A DNA stretch of 64,000 nt, taken from NCBI GenBank assembly GCA_963682005.1, contig OY820914.1:1736001-1800000 (forward strand), written 5' to 3'. How positions within the stretch are numbered: position 1 is the stretch's first letter; every line of letters starts with the position of its first letter. The translations under genes were made by a program, and so were the position numbers. Of this stretch, positions 1-9,099 are shown in pieces. The stretch comes from CAIYUC01 sp963682005 (lineage in GTDB: Bacteria; Bacteroidota; Bacteroidia; Bacteroidales; FEN-979). Below the pieces are notes generated by a model, which saw only the letters and a program-made list of their open reading frames with translations, was not told the DNA's origin and ran no database searches.

Positions 1-1
1 T

Positions 2-547
2 CTGGCCTGTATGGCGCATGCCCGGCGCAAGTTCGAGCATGCACAGGAGAATAATCCCACGCTAGCCGCCCAGGCATTGAAAATGTTCCAGGCCTTGTAT
101 GACATTGAACAGGACATCCGGGAAAAAGAACTGGGACCCGACGTCACCCAAATACTGCGTCAGGAAAAATCAAAACCTACTCTCGATCGGATGGAAGCCT
201 GGCTTAAGGAACAGATTATTGTCGTACCCCCAAAAAGCGCTATCGGAGTGGCCATTGCATACACGCTCAATCTCTGGCCTCGGCTGACCCGGTATATCGA
301 TGACGGACGCTTCCACATCGACAATAACCTAATCGAAAACAGCATCCGGCCGGTGGCGCTTGGACGCAAGAACTACCTCTTTGCCGGTTCCCATGAAGCC
401 GCCCAACAAGCAGCTGTGATCTACTCCATCCTGGCTACATGCAAGCTACACCAGGTGGAACCCTTCGCCTATCTCACCAAAATCTTGTCCATCATCCCCG
501 ACTTCCCGGCCAATCAACTGCACACACTTCTGCCAGGGCAAAAATAG
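2..547 (+). CDS. IS66-family transposase, C-terminal part (5' end outside window)
   Basis: The reading frame is already open at the window edge, so the first ATG (position 11) is probably internal. The protein shows the typical IS66 C-terminal region: the DDE-domain end with HIDNNLIENSIRPVALGRKN followed by LFAGSHEAA, and the small C-terminal IS66 domain (about residues 130-175). Known of the family: DDE transposases of about 500 residues with helper ORFs upstream. Only the last third is visible, so completeness cannot be judged. Just after the stop, a short tail to about 590 matches the tail of a second IS66 remnant near 12,150, and an IS3 fragment follows directly. The element is therefore probably truncated on its right side. 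Confidence 0.85.
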   Translation: MACMAHARRKFEHAQENNPTLAAQALKMFQALYDIEQDIREKELGPDVTQILRQEKSKPTLDRMEAWLKEQIIVVPPKSAIGVAIAYTLNLWPRLTRYIDDGRFHIDNNLIENSIRPVALGRKNYLFAGSHEAAQQAAVIYSILATCKLHQVEPFAYLTKILSIIPDFPANQLHTLLPGQK

Positions 548-601
548 CAATCATATCTCGTTGGAAAAAGATGCTCGTGGCCGAAGGGTTACGAAGACAG
601 T

Positions 602-1027
602 TTATGGGATGGAAGAAAATTCCGTGTATTAAACATTATAGACGACTATAACCGGGAATTGTTGTCAGTTGAAACCGACACATCAATTCCCGCACTACGT
701 GTTATCAGAGTATTGGAAAAAATCAAGGAGTACAGGGGTTTGCCTAAAATGATCCGTGTTGATAACGGACCTGAGCTTATCAGCCGCAAACTTGACTTCT
801 GGTGTAAAGACAACAAAGTTGATTTAATCTTCATTCAACCAGGAAAACCAATGCAGAACGGGTTTGTTGAACGGTTTAATGGAAGTTTTCGCTCAGAAAT
901 GTTCAGTGCATATGTTTTTAAAACAATTTCTGAAGTCCGGATGAAAGTAGAAGAATGGATGGACGATTACAATAATGAAAGGCCTCATAAAGCCTTGGGA
1001 TACAGGGCCCCAATTGATCTATTATGA
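602..1027 (+). pseudogene. IS3-family transposase (OrfB) C-terminal fragment
   Basis: The open frame begins near 602, upstream of the TTG at 659, and reads into the IS3 OrfB/rve integrase core: FRVLNIIDDYNREL, RVDNGPEL (second catalytic Asp) and NGFVERFNGSFR (catalytic Glu), then the usual ERPHKALGY end. About 140 residues remain of a normal 270-300 residue OrfB. OrfA and the N-terminal HTH part are missing. The fragment abuts the tail of the IS66 remnant, so one element probably landed in or recombined with the other. The right end of the IS3 element is probably around 1080, in the sequence following the stop. Confidence 0.8.
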
Positions 1028-1297
1028 AGCATACTTACAAAATAAAAACTCTAATTTTGAATGGCCCGGAAATAGGGGGAGCTTACAGCCCCATCAATCG
1101 CTCGACTACAACACCCCAGAGGTCAGGTACCGGAAGGCGGCCTGAGTTATGAACAAATGAACAGATGTTAACAAAGAAAAAAAGAAGCAAAAAAAGAAAG
1201 GTTTTTCGCCGAGGATAACTCCTTCAGAGTTATCTCCCGTCTCAAAACCGGTTAACAACAAAAGATTTATTATTTTTAAAGAAAAAGAAAAAACAAA

Positions 1298-2413
1298 CTA
1301 AAAACACCTGCTCTCTGCCCTAAGATCGGGGTACATTATACAAGACCTAAATGCATCTTTGTTCCCGAAATTAACAACGATCCGGTTTTTTCCGGTTTTT
1401 TTTATAACAACTTCAATCCAATCGCAGCATTTATTTGAAATATCATCTGAGACACAATTTAATGCACCAGCCGAATGGGGCGGCAAAATTAATTTTTTAT
1501 TTTGATCGCAATGGTTACCCATATTTGTACAAAATATCAAATGACCATTTGAGTTCAAATTTGTTACAAATTCCGAATGTGGATGCATCGGTCTACCGCA
1601 AGAAACAAGTACAACCCCCTTCTCATTAATTATTTGTTTCCACATGTCTTTATAGAAACTATCTTTAGACCCATGATGAGATGCCTTAACAACAGTGGCT
1701 AATGGAATTTTTTTTCGATCGATAAACTTTATCATTTGCCTCCAATTTGTTGACAGTGAATCTCCCGATAAAATAATTCCACACCCCCCGTATTTCAAAT
1801 ACAATACAAGGCTTATTTTGTTAGCATAGTCTCTTAATTTCTTAATTTCTTTTTGAGTAATATTTTTCTTCTTAAAAAAATTCACAAGTATTTTATTGTA
1901 CCTGTTTAGTGTTGAAGTTGTGGGGCCAAGAGATCTTATCTCAACATCGGAGATGCTTTCTATTTCTTGACCTTCAACTAGTGCACTACGAAAATTCGGA
2001 CTACGACTCCAAACATCTTCATATATTGCTAGAAGTTCATCTTCCGTCCCTCCTCTTTCAAGCAACTCACGATTAGTAACAAAGGAAGCTTCGGAGTCAT
2101 ATATGACACTATACAAATTATGAAATTTCAAAGCTTGATTAAGCCCAATGTCCACTGAATGATAAAAGTTATCGATTTTTATATTGGAATCCTTAAGGAA
2201 TCTTAGCATGCCTGAATAATGATCTTTATGCGGGTGAGTTAGGCATAAAAAATGAAGATGCTTTATTTTATCAATTTCATTAAAAGCAGGACATATATTG
2301 CTTGAATCATATTGTGTATCTATAAGCCCATGTTTGCCATCAGGAAATGTTATTAAAATACAATCTCCATGCCCAACATTGAAAAGTTTAATCTTTAAAG
2401 TATTGTTATTCAT
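1298..2413 (-). CDS. ComEC/Rec2-like metallo-beta-lactamase-fold hydrolase
   Basis: A 371-residue soluble protein with no signal peptide or membrane segment. It starts with the ComEC-type strand FNVGHGDCILI and LIDT, then carries the metal-binding THPHKDH motif (residues 59-65), a GDS motif (217-219, usual metal-bridging Asp) and ASHHGS (244-249). Known: stand-alone domains of this type are relatives of the ComEC nuclease domain and act as nucleases or phosphodiesterases, some in anti-phage systems. It is the third gene of an operon behind a histidine kinase and a receiver protein, only 2 bp after the receiver gene. I infer it is the effector of that phosphorelay. The substrate is unknown. 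It is not an antibiotic-resistance beta-lactamase. Confidence 0.8.
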   Translation of the reverse strand: MNNNTLKIKLFNVGHGDCILITFPDGKHGLIDTQYDSSNICPAFNEIDKIKHLHFLCLTHPHKDHYSGMLRFLKDSNIKIDNFYHSVDIGLNQALKFHNLYSVIYDSEASFVTNRELLERGGTEDELLAIYEDVWSRSPNFRSALVEGQEIESISDVEIRSLGPTTSTLNRYNKILVNFFKKKNITQKEIKKLRDYANKISLVLYLKYGGCGIILSGDSLSTNWRQMIKFIDRKKIPLATVVKASHHGSKDSFYKDMWKQIINEKGVVLVSCGRPMHPHSEFVTNLNSNGHLIFCTNMGNHCDQNKKLILPPHSAGALNCVSDDISNKCCDWIEVVIKKTGKNRIVVNFGNKDAFRSCIMYPDLRAESRCF

Positions 2414-2415
2414 TT

Positions 2416-3189
2416 TTATTTAAAAATATCATAATTAAAATTAGGATTTAAAGGCTTTCTTATATTGAGATCAACTTTCCCAATAGGTTCTATTTGAACC
2501 GAAACAGGTCCATTCTTTTTTTGGCTAAAGGTGATTAGTCTGACAGATTGATGTTCATTACGAATATTTCTTTCAAAAATAAAGTCTATTGTAAACTTGC
2601 GAAAAAAGCAATTTTTATATGTCATTGGATCCCAAAATTTTAAAATTGCGATCTCGTCATCAATTTTCTCAACAAAACCATAGCAAGTTTGCTTTGATTC
2701 CGCAGTATTATAACCGTCAATTGTAACTGGATGCAGCTTTTCATATTCTAATGCTTGCTTATTGAGCTCATGGATACGGGAGTAGCGAAATAATAGATTA
2801 TTAAAATTTGCAAAACTGCCGTTTAAAAGTTCTGATTTATCAAATTCAAATAAATATGGGTTGTTATTCCTGAGCATTGATTCATAGGTTTCTCTATGTC
2901 TTGAAACAGCACCAAATGCTGGTACTAATTTTTTTTGACTTGAATAGATCCCTCTTATATATTTTGTTTCCTTGATTCCATCAGATATTGAATTATCTAA
3001 CTGTAAATCAAATATGCCTATACTAAACTCAACTGATTTAGTTTTTATATCTTGTTTCAATTTTTTAGGGTCCTTGTAAATTGTAACAGAAAATTCATGA
3101 CTTTCTAATTTTTCAACAATTGGTATGACCTCATCGGGATAATCATCCAGCCAAAAAATGTTAAAAGGAGGTTTTTTGTGGTAATTCAT
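2416..3189 (-). CDS. Receiver-domain protein with unknown C-terminal domain
   Basis: 257 residues. The N-terminal 145 residues look like a divergent response-regulator receiver: acidic pair in IFWLDDYPDE (D15/D16), predicted phospho-acceptor D61 in GIFDLQLDN, a Ser in GAVSRHRE and a Lys in FEFDKSE. The C-terminal 110 residues look beta-rich and match no output domain I recognise (no HTH, GGDEF or HD motifs). The gene lies 26 bp behind the histidine kinase gene and 2 bp before the metallo-beta-lactamase-fold gene, so the three are almost certainly co-transcribed. Inference: it relays phosphate from the kinase and controls the hydrolase, perhaps by direct contact through the C-terminal domain. 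Confidence 0.7.
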   Translation of the reverse strand: MNYHKKPPFNIFWLDDYPDEVIPIVEKLESHEFSVTIYKDPKKLKQDIKTKSVEFSIGIFDLQLDNSISDGIKETKYIRGIYSSQKKLVPAFGAVSRHRETYESMLRNNNPYLFEFDKSELLNGSFANFNNLLFRYSRIHELNKQALEYEKLHPVTIDGYNTAESKQTCYGFVEKIDDEIAILKFWDPMTYKNCFFRKFTIDFIFERNIRNEHQSVRLITFSQKKNGPVSVQIEPIGKVDLNIRKPLNPNFNYDIFK

Positions 3190-3215
3190 AATGGAATGTA
3201 TAAATATTGTATTAA

Positions 3216-5432
3216 TTAATGTATTGGAATATTAATTGTAAAGGTCGTTTCGAAACCCCAATTTGAGCGTACTTCAATTGTTCCCTTAAAAACCTCTTCA
3301 ATTATATGACGTACAAAGTATAGGCCTAAACCGGTACCAGATTCTTTTGTAGAATAATACATTTTCCATATATGGTTGATAAGATATTGAGGTATCCCAC
3401 ACCCATTATCATATACTTCAATAACTATATGTTGATTTGTTTTTTTTGTTGAGATGGAAATTTTCTTTTCTTGTCTTCCGACCAGTTTGAGTGCACGTAT
3501 TGAATTATTTAACAAATTTTGAAATATTTGATTTAATAAAATTGGATCTGCAAAAAGCGTTATTAATGGTTCTAAATCCCATGTAATTTCTATATTCTCA
3601 GACAAACATTTTTGTGTATATACTTCTTTTATATCGTCAAAAAAATTAACAAACGAAATAATTTCAGGTCTTGGGGAGCAAATCTTAAGCACTGATTTCA
3701 TTGAATCCATAATCATTTTTAAATTCTTTGTTTGCGTCATTATTTGCTGTACAACCTGGGAGAAGGTTTTTTGAACATTTTCATTTCCTACATTAATTTT
3801 TAGGTCGCGAATTAATGTTATTTGAGTGTTAAACTGACTATAAAGTGCTGATAAATCATGAACCTTGCCAACGACAAAAGGTGCTGCATGGATTAGCAAA
3901 TCTTGATGGGTATTAATTTCATTAATCGTATTTGTAAGCTTTGTAATAGAATTATTGAGGCTGGAAACTTGAATGCTTGAAGCAATAGTATCTTTAATAA
4001 ATGCTGTAAAGAGAGCTAATGCATAAAATTTTCCATCATTTAAATACTGATTCGTTTTTGTTACTCGTCCAATAATCACCAAAGTTCTGTCATTCTCGAA
4101 AGATAAGTTAATACTAACCTCCTTTGGTGATAATCTATGCGGTTCCTTGCTATCAATTAAAGTTTTAAAATATTTATCTTTAAAAAGATTAATTTGTGTC
4201 GTATCTTCAGTTAATTCCCCAATGATAAGCCCTTCAAGATCTGCTAAATCATATTCTTCATTATTATGAAATAATACTGCTTCAAATTGTGCTTTCAATT
4301 TATAGTCCAAGTCTTGACTTCTATATGTTATCTTTTGCTCAAGATTAAGTTTTTGGTTAGCATAATCATTTTGAAATACTAAAAGTTCAATCTCATCTAA
4401 TTCAAAATACTCTTCTGCGATCAAATAAAAGCCAATTACATACAGGATACTGTCTGGGCTTACGGTACGTAAAAAGTCTACAAAAGATTGATTCTTTTTG
4501 TAATTGTTAATCCGTCTTTGTGTTGATTCAATATTTATTTTCGAAAAATCAATTAAAATCTCTAAAATAATTTCGACATTATCAAGGTAATCTAGCTTAT
4601 AAGGGATACTTACTAATTGGGAATATAAAAGGTTTGAAGGATTGGTAGGATCAATTGAAGGGGATATTGATGCATGTATATTTTGAGTAGACCTGACACT
4701 AGTGTGTGGGCACCAACTACATGGTTGATCGAAATCCTTAATCGCTTTAAAACACGTTAAGCCAACTAAGGGTTTATTGCCAAACCTTCTAATATAATAA
4801 TTATTAGCCCAACGAATAGTGAAGTTTTTATCAATTAAACATAATCCAAAATCTTTTTTAGTATCTAACTGTAAACTTAATCTTTTTAATTTCGGATCTA
4901 TTTTAACTTGGGCAGAGTCCTGCTCAAGAAAAAACCTAATTTTTATAGATGCAGTATCAAATAATAATTTGAGCTGATCCGCTGTGGTTTCGACAATTTT
5001 AAATTTAGGATGAATGGGAAATAGTAAACCAGCAAGAACCTTTGTATCCGAAATTATCGGTATTATACCAATATCCTTTATTTTTCGGGAAATCAGTTCT
5101 TTACTTATCATTGGGTCTAAATCAATGAAGTCTTTAATACTAATAGTTGTGAATATTTCTGAATTATGAAACGAAGGTTGAAAATTGACGTGTTTTGATA
5201 GTTTTAGTACCCTATTTAGGATGTTGATCCGTTTTGACGGTGGAACAATTGCAAGTATTTTAATATATGATGCGTTATTGAAAAAAGAACCAAATGCACA
5301 GAAGTCAACGGAAAGAAATTTGATGCAGATATCACACAGTATCCTTGAAATTTCAGATAGCTCAAGACTTGTAGCTAAAGAAGAATTAAGGTTTTGTAGG
5401 GTCTTTATATTTATTTTAATATTATCTGGCAT
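3216..5432 (-). CDS. GAF/PAS sensor histidine kinase
   Basis: 738 residues, apparently cytoplasmic. Order: GAF-like domain (about 10-170); PAS-like domain (about 190-300) with a cysteine motif CFKAIKDFDQPCSWCPH seen in some redox- or ligand-sensing PAS domains; an unrecognised region (about 310-490); a dimerisation/phosphotransfer segment with likely H525 in KVHDLSAL; and an HATPase_c domain with N-box (near N642), G1 box DNGCGI (675-680) and G2 box GTGLGL (699-704). All ATP-binding boxes are intact, so it should be active. It is the first gene of the kinase-receiver-hydrolase operon. A TATTTTTG box (minus strand, about 5450-5443) just upstream could be a -7 element, but I see no good -33 partner. 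Confidence 0.85.
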   Translation of the reverse strand: MPDNIKINIKTLQNLNSSLATSLELSEISRILCDICIKFLSVDFCAFGSFFNNASYIKILAIVPPSKRINILNRVLKLSKHVNFQPSFHNSEIFTTISIKDFIDLDPMISKELISRKIKDIGIIPIISDTKVLAGLLFPIHPKFKIVETTADQLKLLFDTASIKIRFFLEQDSAQVKIDPKLKRLSLQLDTKKDFGLCLIDKNFTIRWANNYYIRRFGNKPLVGLTCFKAIKDFDQPCSWCPHTSVRSTQNIHASISPSIDPTNPSNLLYSQLVSIPYKLDYLDNVEIILEILIDFSKINIESTQRRINNYKKNQSFVDFLRTVSPDSILYVIGFYLIAEEYFELDEIELLVFQNDYANQKLNLEQKITYRSQDLDYKLKAQFEAVLFHNNEEYDLADLEGLIIGELTEDTTQINLFKDKYFKTLIDSKEPHRLSPKEVSINLSFENDRTLVIIGRVTKTNQYLNDGKFYALALFTAFIKDTIASSIQVSSLNNSITKLTNTINEINTHQDLLIHAAPFVVGKVHDLSALYSQFNTQITLIRDLKINVGNENVQKTFSQVVQQIMTQTKNLKMIMDSMKSVLKICSPRPEIISFVNFFDDIKEVYTQKCLSENIEITWDLEPLITLFADPILLNQIFQNLLNNSIRALKLVGRQEKKISISTKKTNQHIVIEVYDNGCGIPQYLINHIWKMYYSTKESGTGLGLYFVRHIIEEVFKGTIEVRSNWGFETTFTINIPIH

Positions 5433-5716
5433 TTTCTTGATCCAAAAATATAGACTTCAAACTTAGGAAATTTTGCTCTATTCAATTATCAATAGAAAAG
5501 TCGTAACTGCAAACAGCCAATTGTAAAGTTATAACAAAATTGTAACTATTCAGAATAATCTAATTAACAGGGTACCTCCTGATGCCGAAGACCATTGATC
5601 CAACTACCTTTTTATTAATCATAAGATTGTAGTGGTTAATCTCTTCCAAACTAAACGGGTTAAAATATTGGGTTTCCACCTATATATCTTTGCATATAAC
5701 ATGCAAGTATAATAAT
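5433..5716. other. AT-rich intergenic region upstream of the kinase operon
   Basis: No gene seen. It holds the presumed promoter of the minus-strand kinase operon. Near the right end a TATCTTTG box (about 5689-5696) on the plus strand resembles a Bacteroidota -7 element, but the DNA it would have served is now separated from it by the IS1380 insertion. Confidence 0.4.
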
Positions 5717-7141
5717 CCTGATCAATTCAATAAAAGTACAACATTTTTCTCTTATGCCTGATTTCACTAACTTCACCGTTCATTTCAACTAACACCCGAT
5801 GGATGCAGATTTTGACATCAGGTACACCGATCGTCCGATCACTCCATTCGGAGGTCTGACAACCGTAAAGAACTTCTATCAGAACAGCGGACTTCAGGAC
5901 GTGATCTCCTCGTTACCATTGCCTCAGCCAGGCTCTAACAGGGGATATGATCCCGTGGATATCATCGAAGGTTTTCTGGTCAGTGTTATCCTTGGAGCAC
6001 GCCGTTTGGCCCATGCCGGACTGCTTAGACACGATAAAGTAGTCAGCGAGATGTTTGGTTGGTCTAAAGGAATGGCAAGTGAAAGCACGTTTAGCCGATT
6101 TTTTAAAAAGTTTGATGTCGAGTTAAACGATGAGGTTTTTATCGAACTTAACCGTTGGTGGTTTACCAAACTCAAGGTAAAATACCACACAGTGGATATC
6201 GATTCTACTGTCATTACCCGTTACGGCAATCAGGAAGGTGTTGAAGTGGGCTATAATCCAAGAAAGCCAGGTCGTGGTTCTCATCATCCTTTAATCGCTT
6301 TTGCAGATGAAGCCAAAATGGTAATACAGTCATGGATGCGCACTGGCGACAGCGTCAGCAGTACAGACATCAAAGATTTTATCACGATGTTGCTTAAAAC
6401 CCTGGACAAATCGAACATAGGATTGGTCAGAGCAGACAGTGGCTTCTTTAGTGAAACAACGTTGGACATTCTCGAGGAAAACGAACTGAAGTATATTGTT
6501 GCAGCAAAAATGTATGCAGGCTTGGTCCAGAACATCTTCGAAGCGGATAGCTGGGTTTCGTATTCCGACGGAATAGACATGTGTTCCATTGAATGCAAGT
6601 TAACGGGTTGGGATCATGCCCGCAGGGTAGTGGTTGTCCGAAAAAGCAAAAGCAAATATCAAAACAGCGGCGGCAAGTCTTTGTTTGAGGAATACGATGA
6701 GTTTTCCAACTACCTCTATTCGGCGTTCGTAACGAATCTGGAACTGGCCGATCCCCTTATCTGGGAACTCTACCGCCATAGGGCCGAAGCTGAGACGCAA
6801 ATCAGGGAACTGAAAGAGAGTTATGGCCTTGACGGTTTTTGCTGTGAAGATTTTGGTGCCACCGAAGCAGCCTTTCGCTGGGTATGTGTAGCGTATAATC
6901 TGATGAGTCTGTACAAGATCGCTTTGATAAATTCCAAGCATGATCCGACTTTGGCAACCCTGAAGTTCCAATGCATTGCAATAGCGAGTTACCTTGTCAG
7001 ACATAGCAGAAAAACGACTTTAGTGATGTCAGTGAATGATCGACGAAGGGCCTTTTTCGACGGGTTGTTTCAAAAAATTGAAAATATCACGCCCAAATCG
7101 AAATTTTTGTTGAAGAAAAAGTTTCTAATGAATTAATCAGG
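5717..7141 (+). mobile_element. IS1380-family element, copy 1 (1,425 bp)
   Basis: The element starts CCTGATCAATTCAATAAAA and ends with the complement of CCTGATTAATTCATTAGAA, imperfect terminal inverted repeats. It is flanked by the exact 5-bp duplication ATAAT (5712-5716 and 7142-7146). One full-length transposase gene fills it, with the stop codon inside the right terminal repeat. It is intact and presumably active. With copy 2 it forms an inverted pair, tail to tail, 246 bp apart. Copies 1 and 2 share outer-end variants (CAATTCAATAAAAGTAC) that differ from copies 3 and 4. Confidence 0.92.
5799..7136 (+). CDS. IS1380-family DDE transposase, copy 1
   Basis: 445 residues, full length. Hallmarks of IS1380 transposases: HTVDIDSTVITRYGNQEG with catalytic Asp near 133-135, GYNPRKPGRGSHHPL, RADSGFF (Asp213) and RHRAEAETQIRELK near 330 (catalytic Glu region). 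It cuts and re-inserts its own element, making 4-5 bp target duplications; the observed duplication here is 5 bp. Compared with the three other copies it carries Gln instead of Arg in GLVQNI and Ser instead of Cys in KYQNSGG. Long open frames on the opposite strand are conserved in every copy only because the DNA is conserved. Confidence 0.92.
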   Translation: MDADFDIRYTDRPITPFGGLTTVKNFYQNSGLQDVISSLPLPQPGSNRGYDPVDIIEGFLVSVILGARRLAHAGLLRHDKVVSEMFGWSKGMASESTFSRFFKKFDVELNDEVFIELNRWWFTKLKVKYHTVDIDSTVITRYGNQEGVEVGYNPRKPGRGSHHPLIAFADEAKMVIQSWMRTGDSVSSTDIKDFITMLLKTLDKSNIGLVRADSGFFSETTLDILEENELKYIVAAKMYAGLVQNIFEADSWVSYSDGIDMCSIECKLTGWDHARRVVVVRKSKSKYQNSGGKSLFEEYDEFSNYLYSAFVTNLELADPLIWELYRHRAEAETQIRELKESYGLDGFCCEDFGATEAAFRWVCVAYNLMSLYKIALINSKHDPTLATLKFQCIAIASYLVRHSRKTTLVMSVNDRRRAFFDGLFQKIENITPKSKFLLKKKFLMN

Positions 7142-7387
7142 ATAATAAATTTAATATCCCTTACATTGCCTAAACTTAAATTTTTAGTGTTGCTACATAG
7201 GAAAAAGCTATTCTTTCTTATTAAGTAGCTCCTCTTAATTGAAGATCCTCGTTCATTCAAATTGTTGAGTCATTTATTGGATTAAATATGAGGTACTTGT
7301 AATATTCATTTGTATGGAAAATAAACTATGCAGTAAGAATCGCTTCGCGAAAAAATAATTCTTTAGACGGTAATTAGTTTATATTAT

Positions 7388-8812
7388 CCTGATTAATTCA
7401 TTAGAAACTTTTTCTTCAACAAAAATTTCGATTTGGGCGTGATATTTTCAATTTTTTGAAACAACCCGTCGAAAAAGGCCCTTCGTCGATCATTCACTGA
7501 CATCACTAAAGTCGTTTTTCTGCTATGTCTGACAAGGTAACTCGCTATTGCAATGCATTGGAACTTCAGGGTTGCCAAAGTCGGATCATGCTTGGAATTT
7601 ATCAAAGCGATCTTGTATAGACTCATCAGATTATACGCTACACATACCCAGCGAAAGGCTGCTTCGGTGGCACCAAAATCTTCACAGCAAAAACCGTCAA
7701 GGCCGTAACTCTCTTTCAGTTCTCTGATTTGAGTTTCAGCTTCGGCCCTATGGCGGTAGAGTTCCCAGATAAGGGGATCGGCCAGTTCCAGATTCGTTAC
7801 GAACGCCGAATAGAGGTAGTTGGAAAACTCATCGTATTCCTCAAACAAAGACTTGCCGCCGCAGTTTTGATATTTGCTTTTGCTTTTTCGGACAACCACT
7901 ACCCTGCGGGCATGATCCCAACCCGTTAACTTGCATTCAATGGAACACATGTCTATTCCGTCGGAATACGAAACCCAGCTATCCGCTTCGAAGATGTTCC
8001 GGACCAAGCCTGCATACATTTTTGCTGCAACAATATACTTCAGTTCGTTTTCCTCGAGAATGTCCAACGTTGTTTCACTAAAGAAGCCACTGTCTGCTCT
8101 GACCAATCCTATGTTCGATTTGTCCAGGGTTTTAAGCAACATCGTGATAAAATCTTTGATGTCTGTACTGCTGACGCTGTCGCCAGTGCGCATCCATGAC
8201 TGTATTACCATTTTGGCTTCATCTGCAAAAGCGATTAAAGGATGATGAGAACCACGACCTGGCTTTCTTGGATTATAGCCCACTTCAACACCTTCCTGAT
8301 TGCCGTAACGGGTAATGACAGTAGAATCGATATCCACTGTGTGGTATTTTACCTTGAGTTTGGTAAACCACCAACGGTTAAGTTCGATAAAAACCTCATC
8401 GTTTAACTCGACATCAAACTTTTTAAAAAATCGGCTAAACGTGCTTTCACTTGCCATTCCTTTAGACCAACCAAACATCTCGCTGACTACTTTATCGTGT
8501 CTAAGCAGTCCGGCATGGGCCAAACGGCGTGCTCCAAGGATAACACTGACCAGAAAACCTTCGATGATATCCACGGGATCATATCCCCTGTTAGAGCCTG
8601 GCTGAGGCAATGGTAACGAGGAGATCACGTCCTGAAGTCCGCTGTTCTGATAGAAGTTCTTTACGGTTGTCAGACCTCCGAATGGAGTGATCGGACGATC
8701 GGTGTACCTGATGTCAAAATCTGCATCCATCGGGTGTTAGTTGAAATGAACGGTGAAGTTAGTGAAATCAGGCATAAGAGAAAAATGTTGTACTTTTATT
8801 GAATTGATCAGG
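7388..8812 (-). mobile_element. IS1380-family element, copy 2 (1,425 bp)
   Basis: Same length and ends as copy 1 but in opposite orientation. It is flanked by the exact 5-bp duplication ATTAT (7383-7387 and 8813-8817), which differs from that of copy 1. The two copies therefore inserted independently and are not the ends of one composite transposon. The 246 bp between them contain no gene I can see. Confidence 0.92.
7393..8730 (-). CDS. IS1380-family DDE transposase, copy 2
   Basis: 445 residues, intact, same motifs as copy 1. It differs by a few residues (Arg in GLVRNI, Cys in KYQNCGG) and shares the KKKFLMN C-terminus with copy 1. The stop codon lies within the terminal repeat. Confidence 0.92.
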   Translation of the reverse strand: MDADFDIRYTDRPITPFGGLTTVKNFYQNSGLQDVISSLPLPQPGSNRGYDPVDIIEGFLVSVILGARRLAHAGLLRHDKVVSEMFGWSKGMASESTFSRFFKKFDVELNDEVFIELNRWWFTKLKVKYHTVDIDSTVITRYGNQEGVEVGYNPRKPGRGSHHPLIAFADEAKMVIQSWMRTGDSVSSTDIKDFITMLLKTLDKSNIGLVRADSGFFSETTLDILEENELKYIVAAKMYAGLVRNIFEADSWVSYSDGIDMCSIECKLTGWDHARRVVVVRKSKSKYQNCGGKSLFEEYDEFSNYLYSAFVTNLELADPLIWELYRHRAEAETQIRELKESYGLDGFCCEDFGATEAAFRWVCVAYNLMSLYKIALINSKHDPTLATLKFQCIAIASYLVRHSRKTTLVMSVNDRRRAFFDGLFQKIENITPKSKFLLKKKFLMN

Positions 8813-8893
8813 ATTATGCAAATGAAGCTATGAAGAAAATACTTGAGATCAAGGCGGAAAGTGCAGGATCATAAGACCAGTCTGTCTTTTTTA

Positions 8894-8925
8894 TTGTATC
8901 AATTTGAGAACTCAAACTATCTTTG
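8894..8925 (+). promoter_or_regulatory. Possible Bacteroidota promoter (TTG-N21-TATCTTTG)
   Basis: A TTG at 8894-8896 and a TATCTTTG box at 8918-8925 fit the Bacteroidota pattern of TTTG, 19-21 bp, TAnnTTTG. The box ends only four bases before the ATG at 8930. Transcription would begin at or next to the start codon, implying a leaderless message, unless translation starts elsewhere. This is pattern matching only. Confidence 0.35.
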
Positions 8926-8929
8926 TTAT

Positions 8930-9082
8930 ATGAAAATTAAACCGGTTTATAAGCCATCCTTCGATGAAATCTTCAGGAATGCAATTGCCTCAGCAAAAAT
9001 TGAAGGAATCCAATTTGATAAGAAAACTCAGTCCCGTATAAAAGAGGAAGCAATTAAGAGGTTGGCAATGAATTCCAGGTAA
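8930..9082 (+). CDS. Small VbhA-like (Fic inhibitor) antitoxin candidate
   Basis: A 50-residue protein from the ATG at 8930. The open frame extends upstream to 8843, but that part is poorly codon-like and contains the promoter-like box. The centre reads ASAKIEGI: S21-x-x-x-E25-G26 matches the [S/T]xxxE[G/N] motif by which Fic-inhibiting antitoxins such as VbhA block ATP binding in Fic AMP-transferases. The rest is a predicted charged helix. No Fic gene is adjacent: upstream is an IS1380 copy and downstream a convergent AbiE-like pair. It would be an orphan, or its partner was lost. The assignment rests on a short motif and size. Confidence 0.45.
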   Translation: MKIKPVYKPSFDEIFRNAIASAKIEGIQFDKKTQSRIKEEAIKRLAMNSR

Positions 9083-9099
9083 TTTTTATAAGTACCCAC

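Noticed and set aside
1298..2413. Metallo-beta-lactamase-fold gene as an antibiotic resistance gene
   Set aside because: Its motifs are of the ComEC type (FNVGHGD, ASHHGS), there is no signal peptide, and it sits in an operon with a kinase and receiver.
1298..5432. Direct assignment of the kinase-receiver-hydrolase operon to Detocs
   Set aside because: No receiver-nucleosidase effector protein is present; the effector candidate is a different enzyme without a receiver domain. Only a functional parallel can be claimed.
7729..8605. Long open frames opposite the IS1380 transposase genes (66, 104 and 96 codons), present in all copies
   Set aside because: They are conserved only because the transposase DNA is conserved, lie fully antisense, and resemble no family.
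5717..8812. IS1380 copies 1 and 2 as the two ends of a composite transposon
   Set aside because: Each copy has its own different 5-bp target duplication (ATAAT and ATTAT), so they inserted separately, and the 246 bp between them carry no gene.
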